Positions 46,500-57,544 of a stretch of 64,000 nucleotides of DNA are shown one piece after another. Both the position numbers and the translations under genes were made by a program. Each line of letters begins with the position of its first letter. Position 1 is the first letter of the stretch. A model generated the notes under the pieces. It was not told the origin of the DNA. It ran no database searches and was given only the letters and a program-made list of their open reading frames with translations. The stretch lies in contig QCXZ01000075.1 in the NCBI GenBank assembly GCA_025024175.1, positions 3,224,001 to 3,288,000 on the forward strand, given 5' to 3'. Source of the stretch: Rhyzopertha dominica. Its lineage: Eukaryota; Arthropoda; Insecta; Coleoptera; Bostrichidae.

Positions 46500-46850
46500 A
46501 CCCATAGGCCCATGTGCAGAACCTGAAATATCTTGCTGGTTCCATACTTTGTATGGTATATTATTTAATTGTTGAGTGTCTGATTTTTTATTAATAGGAT
46601 TTTAGCTTTCTTATATGATACATTTCTAAAACTAACCTTTTATTATAATTTTGCACAATTTTCAAAATATTCACATTGTCCCAACAGATAGGAAGGGTAT
46701 TATGTATAATGTGTGTTGTTAGAGCATACCTGTCTGTTTTATTGTTAACGTCACTTGTTTAATGCTATTCTGCTTTTTAACTATTAAGATGTTTGTACGT
46801 ATTATTGCAAGTTTCACATTTAAAAGAATAAACACCATTTGAGATTAAAA
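46500..46850 (-). pseudogene. PLE GIY-YIG nuclease remnant
   Basis: The minus strand reads ISNGVYSFKCETCNNTY, holding the GIY half-motif and a Cys pair typical of Penelope nucleases. It then jumps to DVNNKTDRYALTTHII and NVNILKIVQNYNKRLVLEMY, where the last Glu sits in the position of the catalytic Glu. The YIG half-motif and the Arg/His helix are deleted. Stops interrupt it. The reverse transcriptase is absent. Confidence 0.6.
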
Positions 46851-46939
46851 AAAATGATTGAATTATTGCTATTAAACACTATTGTATTTTCAAATAGTAG
46901 GTCACTTAAAGAGATGTTTTGTACTGTATTGTAGTAGTC

Positions 46940-46970
46940 CTGACGAAGATCTCAAATAAAGATCTGTTTG
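46940..46970 (+). ncRNA. Hammerhead-like CUGANGA plus stem in right PLE arm (inverted copy)
   Basis: CTGACGA followed by AGATC-TCAAATAAA-GATCT, a 5-bp stem with loop. The downstream sequence (GTTTGAGCC) lacks GAAA, so this is only half of the motif. It is the inverted counterpart of the motif at 45018-45053. Confidence 0.3.
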
Positions 46971-47029
46971 AGCCTAATTAGAAAATTTTGTTTTGTTTTA
47001 AAAACGATATGTGGCGACACAAATCAGCC

Positions 47030-47310
47030 CGCGGTTAAAGGAGAAAAAACTTTTAAAGAACAGATACGAGTGAAAACTCGATCGCACGCGGACGCGTTGT
47101 CGAAATTAGTGCAATTTTGAGGCCAACAAATTTTTTTTTCGCTACTCCCATCGCATTGCCACCAGTGGTAATTTTTGAGGACGCTGAAAAGCGTGAGTAG
47201 CTTAACTATATTCTTCTTATTATTATTACCATGTACCGTCACGGCCGCTACAAGATCGAATGCTCGCCATTGGAAAAGAAAAGAGTGTTCTTTAGTGAAT
47301 AATACAAAGT
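47030..47310. promoter_or_regulatory. GC-enriched tract
   Basis: CpG-rich (actcgatcgcacgcggacgcg, cgtcacggccgctacaag) with a TATTATTATTACC run between. No coding motif. It forms one broad island with the exon-like segment to the right. Confidence 0.3.
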
Positions 47311-47565
47311 CGAAGAACTCCGAAATATAAAAAAAAAAACATTAATACTAAGCATGCAACTTGCTGAAACCCTCTATTGTCGTTCACACTTCTGGTTTCT
47401 TTTCATGGGTATAGATAGATGGTACGTGACATAAATAAAAAAACGTATTTTACACTACAAATCCAGCCGCTTACTAATACCCGTCAAATAAAAATCACAA
47501 CACCACCTCCCATTTCGCAAATTAACGCACCGCAACGACCGCCACCGCAGCTCTTAATTCCGCTT

Positions 47566-47824
47566 CTATCGTTCATCTTCTCCGTCTGATTCACTCCCGA
47601 CGTGATATACACTCCTGGATCCGTGGTGTCTCCGTCTCCGTCGTTCCGAAGCCAGTTCTGTTACCTCTGATGAGGTGGTCCCCGTATCTTCCATCGTTTT
47701 CGCGTGTTGCGATTGTGTACAATTGACTTTTCTCGGAATCTGCGACGACGCTGCGGATTGTTCCCTGAATATCAAGTGATTTCGAAGTAGTGGGCGGTGA
47801 TGACACCAAGACTTTCTGGTGATA
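47566..47824 (-). CDS. Possible exon of an unidentified host gene
   Basis: Two reading frames look coding. From a possible acceptor (TATCTGTTCTAG ending at 47825), one frame reads VLVSSPPTTSKSLDIQG, TIRSVVADSEKSQLYTIA and runs to a donor-like CAGAG/GTAACAG (exon end 47665), giving a 160-nt internal exon. The other frame is convincing further on, TMEDTGTTSSEVTELASERR, then HHGSRSVYHVGSESDGEDER and a stop at 47566, like an acidic protein C-terminus. Codon use is balanced in both. Either an internal exon, a terminal exon, or one exon with a sequence error between the halves is possible. I do not recognise the protein. Confidence 0.4.
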
Positions 47825-47998
47825 CTAGAACAGATACGCAGCAGGTTGGGGAGCCATGAGGTCTTTTTAGGATAAAAAATAACTTGGATGTCGATTTTTG
47901 TGTGTGTCACATTTAGTGTTAACGAAAAGTATTGTTCTGGCTGTTTTTACAATATTCTGTAATAATACTATAATGAAAGAATAATTTAAAGAGCCTAC

Positions 47999-48035
47999 AT
48001 ACGTATTTCGTCAGCCTAGCTGACATCTTCAGTAG
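47999..48035 (-). ncRNA. Hammerhead-ribozyme-like motif (copy B)
   Basis: On the minus strand: CTGAAGA, T, GTCAGC / TAG loop / GCTGAC, then GAAATACGTA. This is the CUGANGA core, a perfect 6-bp stem II and GAAA. Compared with copy A at 17229-17264, a G-C pair is replaced by a T-A pair and the outer G-T by G-C, so pairing is kept. The flanking TTCAAGAAGT word is also shared. The cleavage triplet is GTA where copy A has GTC. Confidence 0.55.
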
Positions 48036-48192
48036 AGTAAAGAACTTCTTGAATGTCTAGGCCTATTAACCGGAGGATATTCTCATCATCAGATCTTCAT
48101 CGGAAGCATAAATTTAGCCTGTCTCACTATTCTTATTTCCTTATTTTTGCTTTACGTACTGAGCATAGGCGAATTAGATATGAGATATAATA

Positions 48193-49579
48193 CAGGATAT
48201 TTCATGAATGATAATGACCCTGACGAAATTAAAAATGCAACCCAAAATACATTTGCAGAGGTAACAGTGTTCATCGTCTTAAAAAATATAAAACGTAGAG
48301 AGCTGTATAAATTCTATTTTAATTAATTTTATTTTTTAAAAATGTTTATTCAATAACCTTAAAGTAATAAATGCTTAAAATTTCGCCCTCCGCTGTTTTC
48401 ACAAGTTTGAATTCGTGCCCAAAACTATCTTTTAACATGCATCAACATTTCTGGAGTGATGGATCTACATCCATCACGTATTTTATTTTCTAAATGTTCT
48501 ACACTTTCAATTGGTGTTTGGTATACTAGCTCATTACCATTCCCCACAGAAAAAAAATCCAAAGGAGTAAGGTCCGGGCTTCTCGGTGGCCATAGATTAA
48601 ATGAACCTCTTCCTATCCATCGATTAGGCAAAACCAAATCAAGATGATTTCGCACTATTCTATAATGCAAAGGTGCCTCAACTTGTTGGAACAATAGATC
48701 TTGGCTTACTTGTAAATTTACAATTTGAGAAGTACCGGTAAAATGTTTCTTAAAAAATTTAGATAAGTATTACCGTTTAAACTATCGCGAAAAGATAAGG
48801 CCCAGCAATTTGATTCCCCAATATTCCGCACCAGATATTCGTCGAGCAGATAGTTTGAAAATGTCCTTCTCGAATCCAACATGGATTTTCTTGCGCATCA
48901 TAATGCATGTTATGTTTGTTAACTCCACCACTATTAGAAAATCTTGCTTAATCTGAGAAGCAAATGTTGTCATAAAATCTCACATTCAAATTTTGTTGTT
49001 TCCCAAAAAAGTTGCAAAAAGCCAGTCTTTTAGGATAATCTGTCTCCTTTAAGGCCTGAACCAATTGCAAGTGATACGGATGAAATTGATTGCTTTTAAT
49101 TATTCGGTGTACTGAAGACAGACTAATACCAGTTGCTCTTGAGACTACCCTTTGACTAATATAAGGACTTTCGTCAATCAGTTCCAATACTCTAATTTCA
49201 TTGTCAGGGCTTGTTGCTGTTCTTTCTCTTGACTTTTTCAGTGATGGCCAGTTTGGTCTTAAAGTTAATGCAAGTCTCTTGAAAATTGTATCGGCAGGAG
49301 CTCTTCTATTTGGAAAATGTTGCCTGTATATACGGGCAGCAGCGGAAGCATTTTTCTTGCATTCACCATAAATCAGAATCATATCTGTTTTTTCATCATT
49401 TGAACTCATTTTGGCTTTTAATAAATGCAGTGACAGGAACCATAACGCATAGCCGTCATGGATTCTCAATTTACTTTTAAAATAATACCATTATGTAAAA
49501 TAACCACATTGGCTATGAGAATGTATTTTGGGTTGCATTTTTAATTTCGTCAGGGTCATTATCATTGGCGAAACATCCA
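48193..49579 (-). mobile_element. Full-length HTH/DDE_3 element with TIRs
   Basis: The ends share AATGATAATGACCCTGACGA, AATTAAAAATGCAACCCAAAA in inverted orientation (48207-48252 and 49521-49567), extending with mismatches to TA at 48191-48192 and 49580-49581. The 1387-bp element contains one transposase gene on the minus strand spanning nearly all of it, so it is a complete but mutated copy of a Tc1/mariner-superfamily family that differs from the mariner and Tc3-like copies here. Confidence 0.8.
48425..49408 (-). pseudogene. HTH/DDE_3 transposase with nonsense and frameshifts
   Basis: Start at the ATG at 49408 (MSSNDEKTDMILIYGECKKN). An HTH region (ASAAARIYRQHFPNRRAP..TIF, ELIDESPYISQRVVSRATGI) is followed by FHPYHLQLVQAL. 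At the first catalytic box the frame reads CFSD then TAA where Glu is usual, an apparent GAA to TAA change. It is otherwise readable on as FSNSGGVNKHNMHY and GILGNQIAGPYLF. After a frameshift, 48694-48425 reads MFQQVEAPLHYRIVRN (the second Asp position appears as Val-Glu), PNRWIGRG, LWPPRSPDLTPLDFF (third box kept) and VYQTPIESVEHLE. It is inactive. Confidence 0.8.
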
Positions 49580-49589
49580 TATAGGAAAC

Positions 49590-50390
49590 ACAATGATGCT
49601 CATATTTATTTAACAGTAGTAATAATTGCACTTTGTTAAGGTATATTAATATAGTCTTCAAACAACAACAGTTTTGTCGTAAAAACCCGTTTATACGTTT
49701 AACCACATACTTCAAGATTGACATACATATTAGTTAATAAACAAAATGAGTGTGCGTGTAACAAATATATTAGACTTTCTACATAGCACTCGGGGTACAA
49801 AATAAAACAGAAAATGACTGTGGGCTCCATCAAAACAACAGCCTTGTACAAGCAATCTAGTGCTGTAACCTTTAGTATATATTTTCCTATTTTCATTTCG
49901 AAAACCTGACAGGTTTGTCAAGATTAACTTGTGATTCGTATGGTAGCATTCAGAACTGATAACTATTAACTGTTTAGTAAAGAAGAGAAGGTAAATAAAT
50001 CATTATTAATAGAACAGGAGCATAAGGCATTGCTCTTTTGTTAGCTGTCAAGAACAATCACCTCAAGCTGTATTCTCGGTATTGTTTGAATTCAAGCCGC
50101 TATCTTTGCGAAGTATCTCTATTGGAAATCCATCGTGTGCACTGGTTTAATTTGTGTAAATTCCAATATTTAGCCTTAGTCGTGGTATCACAGACCGAAC
50201 TGGGCAATTTACTAATTCTCTTTATCAATTGCGTTGTACAGAACTGCTTCTGATTTTTTTAATATATAATTTTTTAACCTCGGGTGCACTTCCCTACACG
50301 TATAATTTCTTTAATTTCTTCATTTGTCATGCTTATTACAAAAACAAAATGTATTAAATATTTTGTATATAAAGATCTGCTTCTCTAAAG
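49590..50390. other. AT-rich DNA without a recognised gene
   Basis: No supported feature; several short overlapping frames have no motif. Confidence 0.4.
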
Positions 50391-50399
50391 GGCTACAAT

Positions 50400-50870
50400 T
50401 TAAAATTTGAGCGATTGCATGCCCCTTACCAGTAAAGTCTAAGCCATCTCCAAACTTTCCTTTTCCTCTCATTTTGAGCCTTTTTAGGGCTATGTCCAGG
50501 GCGAAAACCGGTTTGTGTTTCGGGTAAAATATTGTATCTCTTTAAATGACTAGATAATTGTTTTTGAATAATTTTTTTCTAATACTTCAGATAAAGCTGG
50601 TGTTATACTAATTGGTCTGAGATCACTTAAATTCTGTAGATCACTTACTTTAGGAGTAGGTATTACCTAAGCGTGTTTCCGTATAGCTGGCATTTTAGAA
50701 TTTATAATACAGTAATTAATAATATGTGTTAAGAAAGCCATCAGATATGGACAACACAGTTTAATTATGTAAATGCTGAGATTATCGACCCCAGCAGCAT
50801 TCGCTTTAATTGTAGTGATCAAAAGCTTTTGCTATTGTGGATAGAAATGCAAAGGTGTTCTCTGCACATG
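50400..50870 (-). pseudogene. Jockey/CR1-type LINE reverse transcriptase fragment
   Basis: The minus strand near 50810-50560 reads ANAAGVDNLSIYIIKLCCPY, HIINYCIINSKMPAIRKHA, a stop, VIPTPKVSDLQNLSDLRPIS, ITPALSEVLEK. This is the pre-palm part of a LINE polymerase ('gpDgis...iK', 'g.fP..wK.A.v.PipK', 'LRPIS..p.lsKvlE'). The palm with the catalytic box is missing beyond 50560. One stop interrupts an otherwise clean frame, so this fragment is comparatively young. Confidence 0.75.
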
Positions 50871-51239
50871 GTACGAATGGGATAAATGAGGAATTATTTC
50901 TCCGGTGCCAATAAATATGTGTACAATTGCGTTATTTGAATTTGTGTTTAGTATGTAGTATTAGTATGTCCATTGCAATGAAACCCATTAAAATCAATTT
51001 GGAATCTTTTTAAAATTGATGAAATCAGATGCCATCTTTCTAATTAGGGTAAAATGCAATAAAATTCAATGAAATCTGTTGATATCAAATGTAATATGAA
51101 ATCTGCGCAACATTATTTCTGTCAGTGGTTACCTCCACAGGTTGACATTAGGTCCAGGCAAAAGTGCCAAAATTTTGATTGAGTATGCCCCCCCTCTTCA
51201 GCAAGGCTCTTGAAGCTTAAAACAGTATAAAAATATTTA

Positions 51240-51760
51240 GTTTTCGTTTTACTTCGTAGTTGTAACAGAATTTACTCCGATGTAGCGTTCAGCCACCATC
51301 GGCAAGCAAACGACAGCTACCTCGCGAAGATCACATTTCAAGACCTACTTTGTTAGGACCAATAAACATCGCTCGGGCATTCCTAGTTATTTATTTAGGT
51401 ACCCGCTCGATAGCCGCATTAAGAACAAGCAAAACATTATGTTAACGCGTATCGGCGATGTAATTCCGCGCTCGAAGATGTCACACTTAATAATTACAGC
51501 CCGGGCAGCTGAAGGATGTTCAGTGTTCGGACTGGAAACGTCCGCTGGTGTGCGGTAATGAGTGTTTTCTCGGCAAACAGACGCACGAGTAAAAAAGCAC
51601 TAACCACACCTTAAATACCTTTTTGTACAAAAGCAGAAATTCCTCCACGGCTCACAGACGTCGCTATCTCGCGTCCCATCGTTGGACGGGGCGTAGGTCC
51701 GTCTCTGTCTCCAGTCGGGTCGTACAAAAACGATAATTTTTCATCTCACAATATCTATTC
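51240..51760. promoter_or_regulatory. GC-enriched tract
   Basis: CpG-rich words (cgtatcggcgatgtaattccgcgctcg, cagacgtcgctatctcgcg) with TAATTACAG near 51492. No frame of note. It probably belongs to the same class of conserved non-coding tract. Confidence 0.35.
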
Positions 51761-52299
51761 AAACAAGAGACCTGAAAGCGTCTTAAAATCTTAAAATTTG
51801 TTCACATTTGCCCGAGTGATGGGAGGCTGTGGCGGGTTCGATATCACTCTTGCCAGTGGCGGCGTCGGAAGGGGTTAAGTTGCTCTAATGGTCTGTCAAT
51901 TATCGAGACCTAACCTAACTTCACACAATTCAAAGCTGAATCAAGTAGATGTCTCCCTCTCTCTTACTTACCTAGTGTATGTATTGTTTTTCTTTACAAG
52001 CCTTGTATGATAAGTTCCCGATCGCCAGGGAAAGAGCCTGCCATATAGAGGATGAGAGTGTCTATGAGTAGAAAGAAGTAAATATTTATTATTAATGGTT
52101 CTTTCGCTAACAAAGAACTAAATACGGGAAACCATGGCTGAACTTTCCAGGAACTGTTTACTTTCCTCTACTGACGACAAGACACTCGAGGAACCTTTTC
52201 GAGTTGTCGTTGGAATAGGCGTCCTTGCCTTTGTGGAATTCTAGAAGTCTTCAAAGGTCTTAACATAAGTCAATTCCTATGGACCCGATGATGGACCTA

Positions 52300-52990
52300 G
52301 CGTGCTGTCTTGTTTCCTCGTTGCCGTCATATCCAGCAAGGGTATGGTCATATTGGTCTCTTTATGGTCCATTCTCCAAGCGGAACCAGGAAGCAAGGAA
52401 CCAGAGGAACACATAGCTACAGCATATCTGCCCTACGTCAATATATGTACAGACAAAATCAAACGGTTGTTGAGAAGACCTAGCCACCCGGGAAAGATAG
52501 CTAACACATTTTCCGATATATCGTTCGGCGATTGGGGAGCTACAAACACGAGGTGTGTATAGCATTCCATACAGCTGTGTGAAGGTTTACATTGGCCAAA
52601 CCGGAAGGTCCATCAGCAGGAGGATCAAGGAACACGACTAGGAGCACCGCGGACCAACAATGTTGTAGGTCTGCTGTGGCAGAATACCGAATGGAGATTG
52701 GCTACATCGACAAATTCGAGGAGGCACTAGTACTTTCAAGGGAAGCGAGATTCTGGCCGAGACTGTACAAGGAAGCCATCGAAATTTAGGAGAATCCCTA
52801 CAATTACAATCGAGACAGAGGCATCGAACTGTCTAGAATCTGGAAATTGGTTATGAGTATCAACTTTCAGGTTTCAGCGAACCAGAGAAGACTAAGACAT
52901 TTCAGTTCAGAGCTACTTCTGAGGAAGACGCCAACATGACTGTTGAAACGTCAAGACCAAACTACAACTTGGAAACCAGCCCGGGAAACA
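52300..52990 (+). pseudogene. Penelope-like element 3' part (linker and GIY-YIG)
   Basis: The first frame (52302-52562) ends with AYLPYVNICTDKIKRLLRR, the linker that PLEs have between reverse transcriptase and nuclease. The nuclease follows in another frame: GVYSIPYSCVKVYIGQTGR, SISRRIKEHD, a stop, then YIDKFEEALVLSREARFW and RLYKEAIEI with the catalytic Glu. The C-terminal tail has NRDRGIELSRIWKLV and, in another frame, SSELLLR/EEDANMTVETSRPNY. Frameshifts and stops kill it. A hammerhead-like motif overlaps the tail, in the sense direction. Confidence 0.8.
52919..52952 (+). ncRNA. Hammerhead-ribozyme-like motif (copy C)
   Basis: CTGAGGA, then AGACGC, a CAACA-TGAC-TGTTG hairpin, then AAACGTC (GAAAC with the G in the stem). 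The core CUGANGA, the stem II position and the GTC cleavage site are all present, though stem II is irregular. It overlaps the PLE coding tail, where GAAACGTCAAGA also encodes ETSR, so protein constraint is an alternative explanation. Confidence 0.45.
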
Positions 52991-52999
52991 GACACTGCA

Positions 53000-54415
53000 T
53001 TTTTGAAATATTTTTAAATGATGTATCTCTGAGCATTAAAATATGTCCGGGAAATTAGTGACTGAAGTCACATGAAACAAACAGTCGGTTATATTTCTTT
53101 TCCCTTTGTTCTCAATAGACATCTAAATTGTTACTCTAAGAATTGTATTTTTATCCGACCAAATACAATACAAAACACAAACGTAACAAAGGAACAAATG
53201 ACTTGCTGGCATCTTGCATTTTCTTAAATTCCACCAGGTATACTAAACATTCAAAGAATTTTATGTAAAAGTAGTTTATTGCGTCTGTTGCCAATACTAA
53301 CATGATCAACTTTTGGAAACATGTTACATATTAATGTTTGCTTCATACGTTTGTCTAAAGGACAACTATTTACATATCTTTACAAAAACTTGTATTAGTT
53401 AATACGTTTTTGGTTTACATTGTCTACGTACAGAAGAATGTCTTCAATAGTATCATAGCTAGGCAAGACAGTTTGCGACATAACTTAACCTAAACCATTA
53501 CTTTTGGTAGAACTTTTAGATTTTGATGCATTATTGGTGTTACTTTGTAAAATGCTTTAGTAAGAGATTCTCATGCTGGCTTCTTACTTCTATCATTATT
53601 ACTGAAACTGTTGTACTCATTTAATAATTTTACCAAAAGCTAAGTAGTTCCTTTTTTTAATAACCGTATTTTAGTCAAGTCTATTTCGAGTAAGTAAGCA
53701 GGCTATAATTTGTAAGTCAGCAGTGTCACATCCTGTGCAAACAAATGTTTTCCTAAGATTACATTGCATTATCTCCAATAAAACACCAGGACAAAAATAA
53801 CCGGGCTATTCTACTATATGCAGATTAAGCTAGATTCAATCATAAAATTTCTACCTAGTCAAAGCTTTTACAAAATTTATCAGAGCAGGAATAAAAAAAA
53901 TCTGAAAATATTTTACGAGAGATTATAGACCCAGAATATTATTAATTCTGGCGGAACGTTTATTTCCTTGGATAAATTAAAAAACTTATGGTACAAATCA
54001 TCTTCATGGATGAGATAAACTTTCTCAGAATACGTCACCATACTAATACAGGTATATTTTATATATTTTTTTTATAAATTGTTGGTGTTTATGGCCACAA
54101 ACGCAACATACCTCGCACATTTTGACATTTTATTTTGTATGCTTGATGGGTCTTTACCACAAATTTAGCAATATTTGTATATATAAATGTACTACTTCAA
54201 AGAAAAGAATGTGCACGTTTAAGAAAAACTCATCTTGAACGAACAGTAAAATGAAAGGGACTAACTACAACATAGTAAATCATGAAATGCCACTTCTAAA
54301 CTTCTAAATTCTATTGTACTTCTTTCTGTAGAAGGCAAACCAAAAAGGCAACCACGATGTAAAATATATGTCCTAAATTCCAAATTTTGCTATTATATTT
54401 TAGGGTCATCCTTTG
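53000..54415. other. AT-rich DNA without a recognised gene
   Basis: No supported coding, RNA or repeat feature. Confidence 0.45.
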
Positions 54416-54419
54416 TCGC

Positions 54420-54990
54420 CTATTTTCTTTTGTGTTAAGCTCCCTTTACCTCAGAGGTGATCAACAGGTGGCTGCGCCACTGCGTCCGTAATCTCCCTTT
54501 CGGGTAGAAAACACAGGCGTACGTCCATCTCCTTTTTCACCACGCTATTGTATAACGACTTATGTAGATGCCATCTCGTACAGAATAAACCCAATGATTT
54601 TTCATATTCAAAAAGAATGACTGAGCTCATTTTTTAACCTCGGCCGCTGAGAATGTGACGCTTCGAGATAGGCAAACCAGTTTCTAGTGTTGCAGACGTG
54701 GACTTCACATTCTCATCGAATAATAATAATTATTTTAAACAATGGATAACCCGCTGCGTCTAATATGCGGCCGGCCAGTTTTTAGCTCTTATTCATACAT
54801 CTTTAGGGTCCCGTTTTGCTCGGAATATGAATATACACTTCTATTGTGGAGCGGATTATTCGAAATTTTAAAAGGACAAACAAGAGAACGACGCCGGCTC
54901 TCGGGTAGTTAGGTCTTTGTTGAACAATCGAGGAATGATCTTGGTGCTCACGAACAAAATCTTTCTAGAAATCTAATCTACGGCACGGAT
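54420..54990. promoter_or_regulatory. GC-enriched tract with ATTATTTA words
   Basis: Balanced composition with CpG words (ctgcgtctaatatgcggccgg, gacgccggctctcggg) and AATAATAATTATTT between them. No coding motif. Similar in character to the tracts at 13.5 and 24 kb. Confidence 0.35.
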
Positions 54991-55449
54991 TGCTGATATG
55001 GTCGGAACGATGCATGGTTGCGTAAATATTGTATTGAATTATGTATTTCTTGCACATTGGGTGGTTTATAAACTCGGGGTGTGTCGCGATGAGCTTTCAT
55101 CAGGAGAATTTCCATGCATTTATTCAATTTAAAATATCTTCAAACTTTAGCCATTTCTGATGATTATGTGGCTATATTAATCACTTCATGAAAATTTTAA
55201 GTAATTGCTTGACAAATTTCACATAACATTTAAGTAAAAGGATATGATAGTTACTTATTCCAAGATAACCATACTTCTATATTTCAACCTCGTAGTCTAC
55301 TATTTAGTAATGTTTAAATTGCATTTTATATGTAAGGTACACTTTAAGTTTTTATTTATTTACTTTATTCGTACATTACCTCATATAATTATTACTATTT
55401 CTTTATTTCGTTCCTCCACGTTCGACCATAATTAAATAGGTATATCTAT

Positions 55450-57540
55450 AGTTCACTGTCTCATTTTTGCAGTCGCAGACATTGATGAAAAAATTGAATT
55501 CTTTATTACAAATATGATAGCATTGCTTGGCAGGCATGCACCCTGGGTTACCAAAAATATCTCAAAAAAAGTATTTACCCTGGCTTACTGATAATGTTAA
55601 ATACATAATGAAATTGAGAGAAATCGGGCCCTACAAAAATTCAAACGTACACAAAATGACAGTTAACAAACTTGGCAGTCTACACTGTCTTAATGATAAC
55701 GACAATAAGAATTTGTTGAAAGCATTTAAACGTTTAAATATACAAGAATATCGGCAAAAAAAGCATACGTAAATATCTAGATGTCTATTTTTTATATGTA
55801 TTTTAGATCAGCAATTGTTTGTTCTGTAACGTTAAAACAATATCCCGAAAACAAACTTAACAAAGAAATTACTTTCAATTTTTGATTGCTTTCAATCGAT
55901 AAAGAATGAAAAATCGTGATGCAGTTAACATCCAATGCTACTGAATAAGATGGCATAAATGCTAAAATGCTTAAATTGTATTGTCCATATATTACCTAGT
56001 ATGTCACGCATATTATTCATTCATGTTTGGAAATTGGTAACTTTCCCTCAAGATGGAAAACAGCAATCGTCACCCCGTTACTAAAAGTTTTTGATCCCAA
56101 GGATTTTAGCGATCTAAGGCCAGTGAGTATTAGCCCTACACTTTCTAAAACTTTAGAGAAATTGCTTCACAATCAAACGCTGGCTTACGTGAATACAAAT
56201 AATATATTGTCACATACACAGTCAGGCTTCAGAAAGTGACACTGTATATCAACTTCTCTTATGCACCTTTTGAACTATGTTCTGAACGTTAGAGAGAAAG
56301 ACTCAAATGCAGCTTTAGTTTTGTTAGACTTCTCTAAAGCTTTTGGTACAATCGATCATAAACTTCTTTGCGCTAAATTAAGCTGTCTGGGTTTCGACGA
56401 AGTATTTCTACAGTTTTTACTTCCTACTTGCATTATCGTTATCAAAGTATGACAGTATGTTATGATATTCCGGACCAGTTTTATCGGGGGTACCTCAGGG
56501 CACCACACTTGGTCCTTTGCTATATTTAACTTACACACACGATATAACTTTTTGCTTCAAGTACAGCTCCGCCTTCTGCTTTGCGGACCATACTCAAATT
56601 TCATATTCTTCTGACGACAAGTGGATTAAATCGCGGAGAAAAACTTGAATGAAGACCTAGAAGCAATTTATTCATTTTCTGTAAAGCACAATCTAAAATT
56701 AAATGCTCCGTAATTGATTGTCCTTTGAAGAAAAGGGGTGAATATTTTAGATTCACGCTTTTGCCTACAAATTAATTCGATTAACTTAAATTCTGTAAAA
56801 AAAGTTAAAATACTGGGAGTAGTATTTGATAGCAACTTACGTTTTGAGGTTCACATTGAAATGTTAACAAGAAAGATGTTGTTTACTTTTGAGGCTATTT
56901 TACAACAATTATCAGGTCGTGAATTTTTAAGTTAGCTAATTATTTCAGTTCTGAACTAATACTTAATTGTTTTCCATCTTTGTCTAAGTGGATCATTAAA
57001 ATACACCTGCCAAAAATATGGAATACTTGGTGTAGATTTATTTTCAGACTAAGAAATATTAGGATTAAGAGTTAAGTATTAAGTAGCGAAAGCTCTAGAT
57101 GTCACCCTGTATTGCTGCTGCAATAATAAGCACATTATTATTACTATTTTATTGTTGTATTTGTTTCCCATCACCAGTTTGTAATTTTAGATTGTCTATT
57201 TTCTGTACTTCTTTTAGGTCTGTTGGTGCTAAAATGTGCTATTAGGATTGTAATAAGTTAATTGTACGGCTTGCTTTTTTATTCTACTAGCTAAGTTTTC
57301 TCCAATACTAATGTAGTGACTGTTAAATCTTTTTACAATCTTTTGGCTATATCTTAATACCACCCCAACTTCGTGTTTGATTTCATTAATATCCTTCTAC
57401 ACTTTGTTTTTACCTGTTCTGCCATTCACCGTATTTTACACCGTTTTTGTACTGTTTTGGCTTAAGTTGATATTAGACTGTTCGTGCATTATTTTTGCTT
57501 ATCTACTCAGCTTCGTTAATATGTTTTTCTTATAGGTTTT
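55450..57540 (+). pseudogene. Jockey/CR1-type LINE relic
   Basis: Plus-strand pieces in order: a pre-polymerase linker with HAPWVTKNISKK and PWLTDNVKYIMKLRE (55530-55640), RT fingers with GNFPSRWKTAIVTPLLKVFD and DLRPVSISPTLSKTLEKLL (56027-56200), SHTQSGFRK, and ALVLLDFSKAFGTIDHKLL. Next comes GVPQGTTLGPLLY-like sequence, then the catalytic box FADHTQISY (should be FADD; second Asp lost). A thumb follows with VKKVKILGVVFDSNLRFEVH. The region 55790-56000 between linker and fingers is degraded. Stops and frameshifts abound. The AT-rich 57000-57540 is probably the 3' untranslated region. Confidence 0.8.
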
Positions 57541-57544
57541 CATC

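Larger units (their letters stand above)
44990..46990 (-). mobile_element. Penelope-like element with inverted arms, interrupted by a DDE element
   Basis: The left segment (about 45015-45105) and the right segment (about 46870-46975) are inverted copies, sharing GATCTTTATTT-AGAT-TTCGTCAGG-CTACTACAATACA and TATTTGAAAAT-CAAT-GTGTTTA. A GIY-YIG fragment on the minus strand (46500-46850) lies against the right arm. A separate DDE element with its own inverted ends (45270-46450) sits between it and the left arm. The simplest history is a PLE with an inverted 5' arm, later hit by the DNA transposon. Confidence 0.6.
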
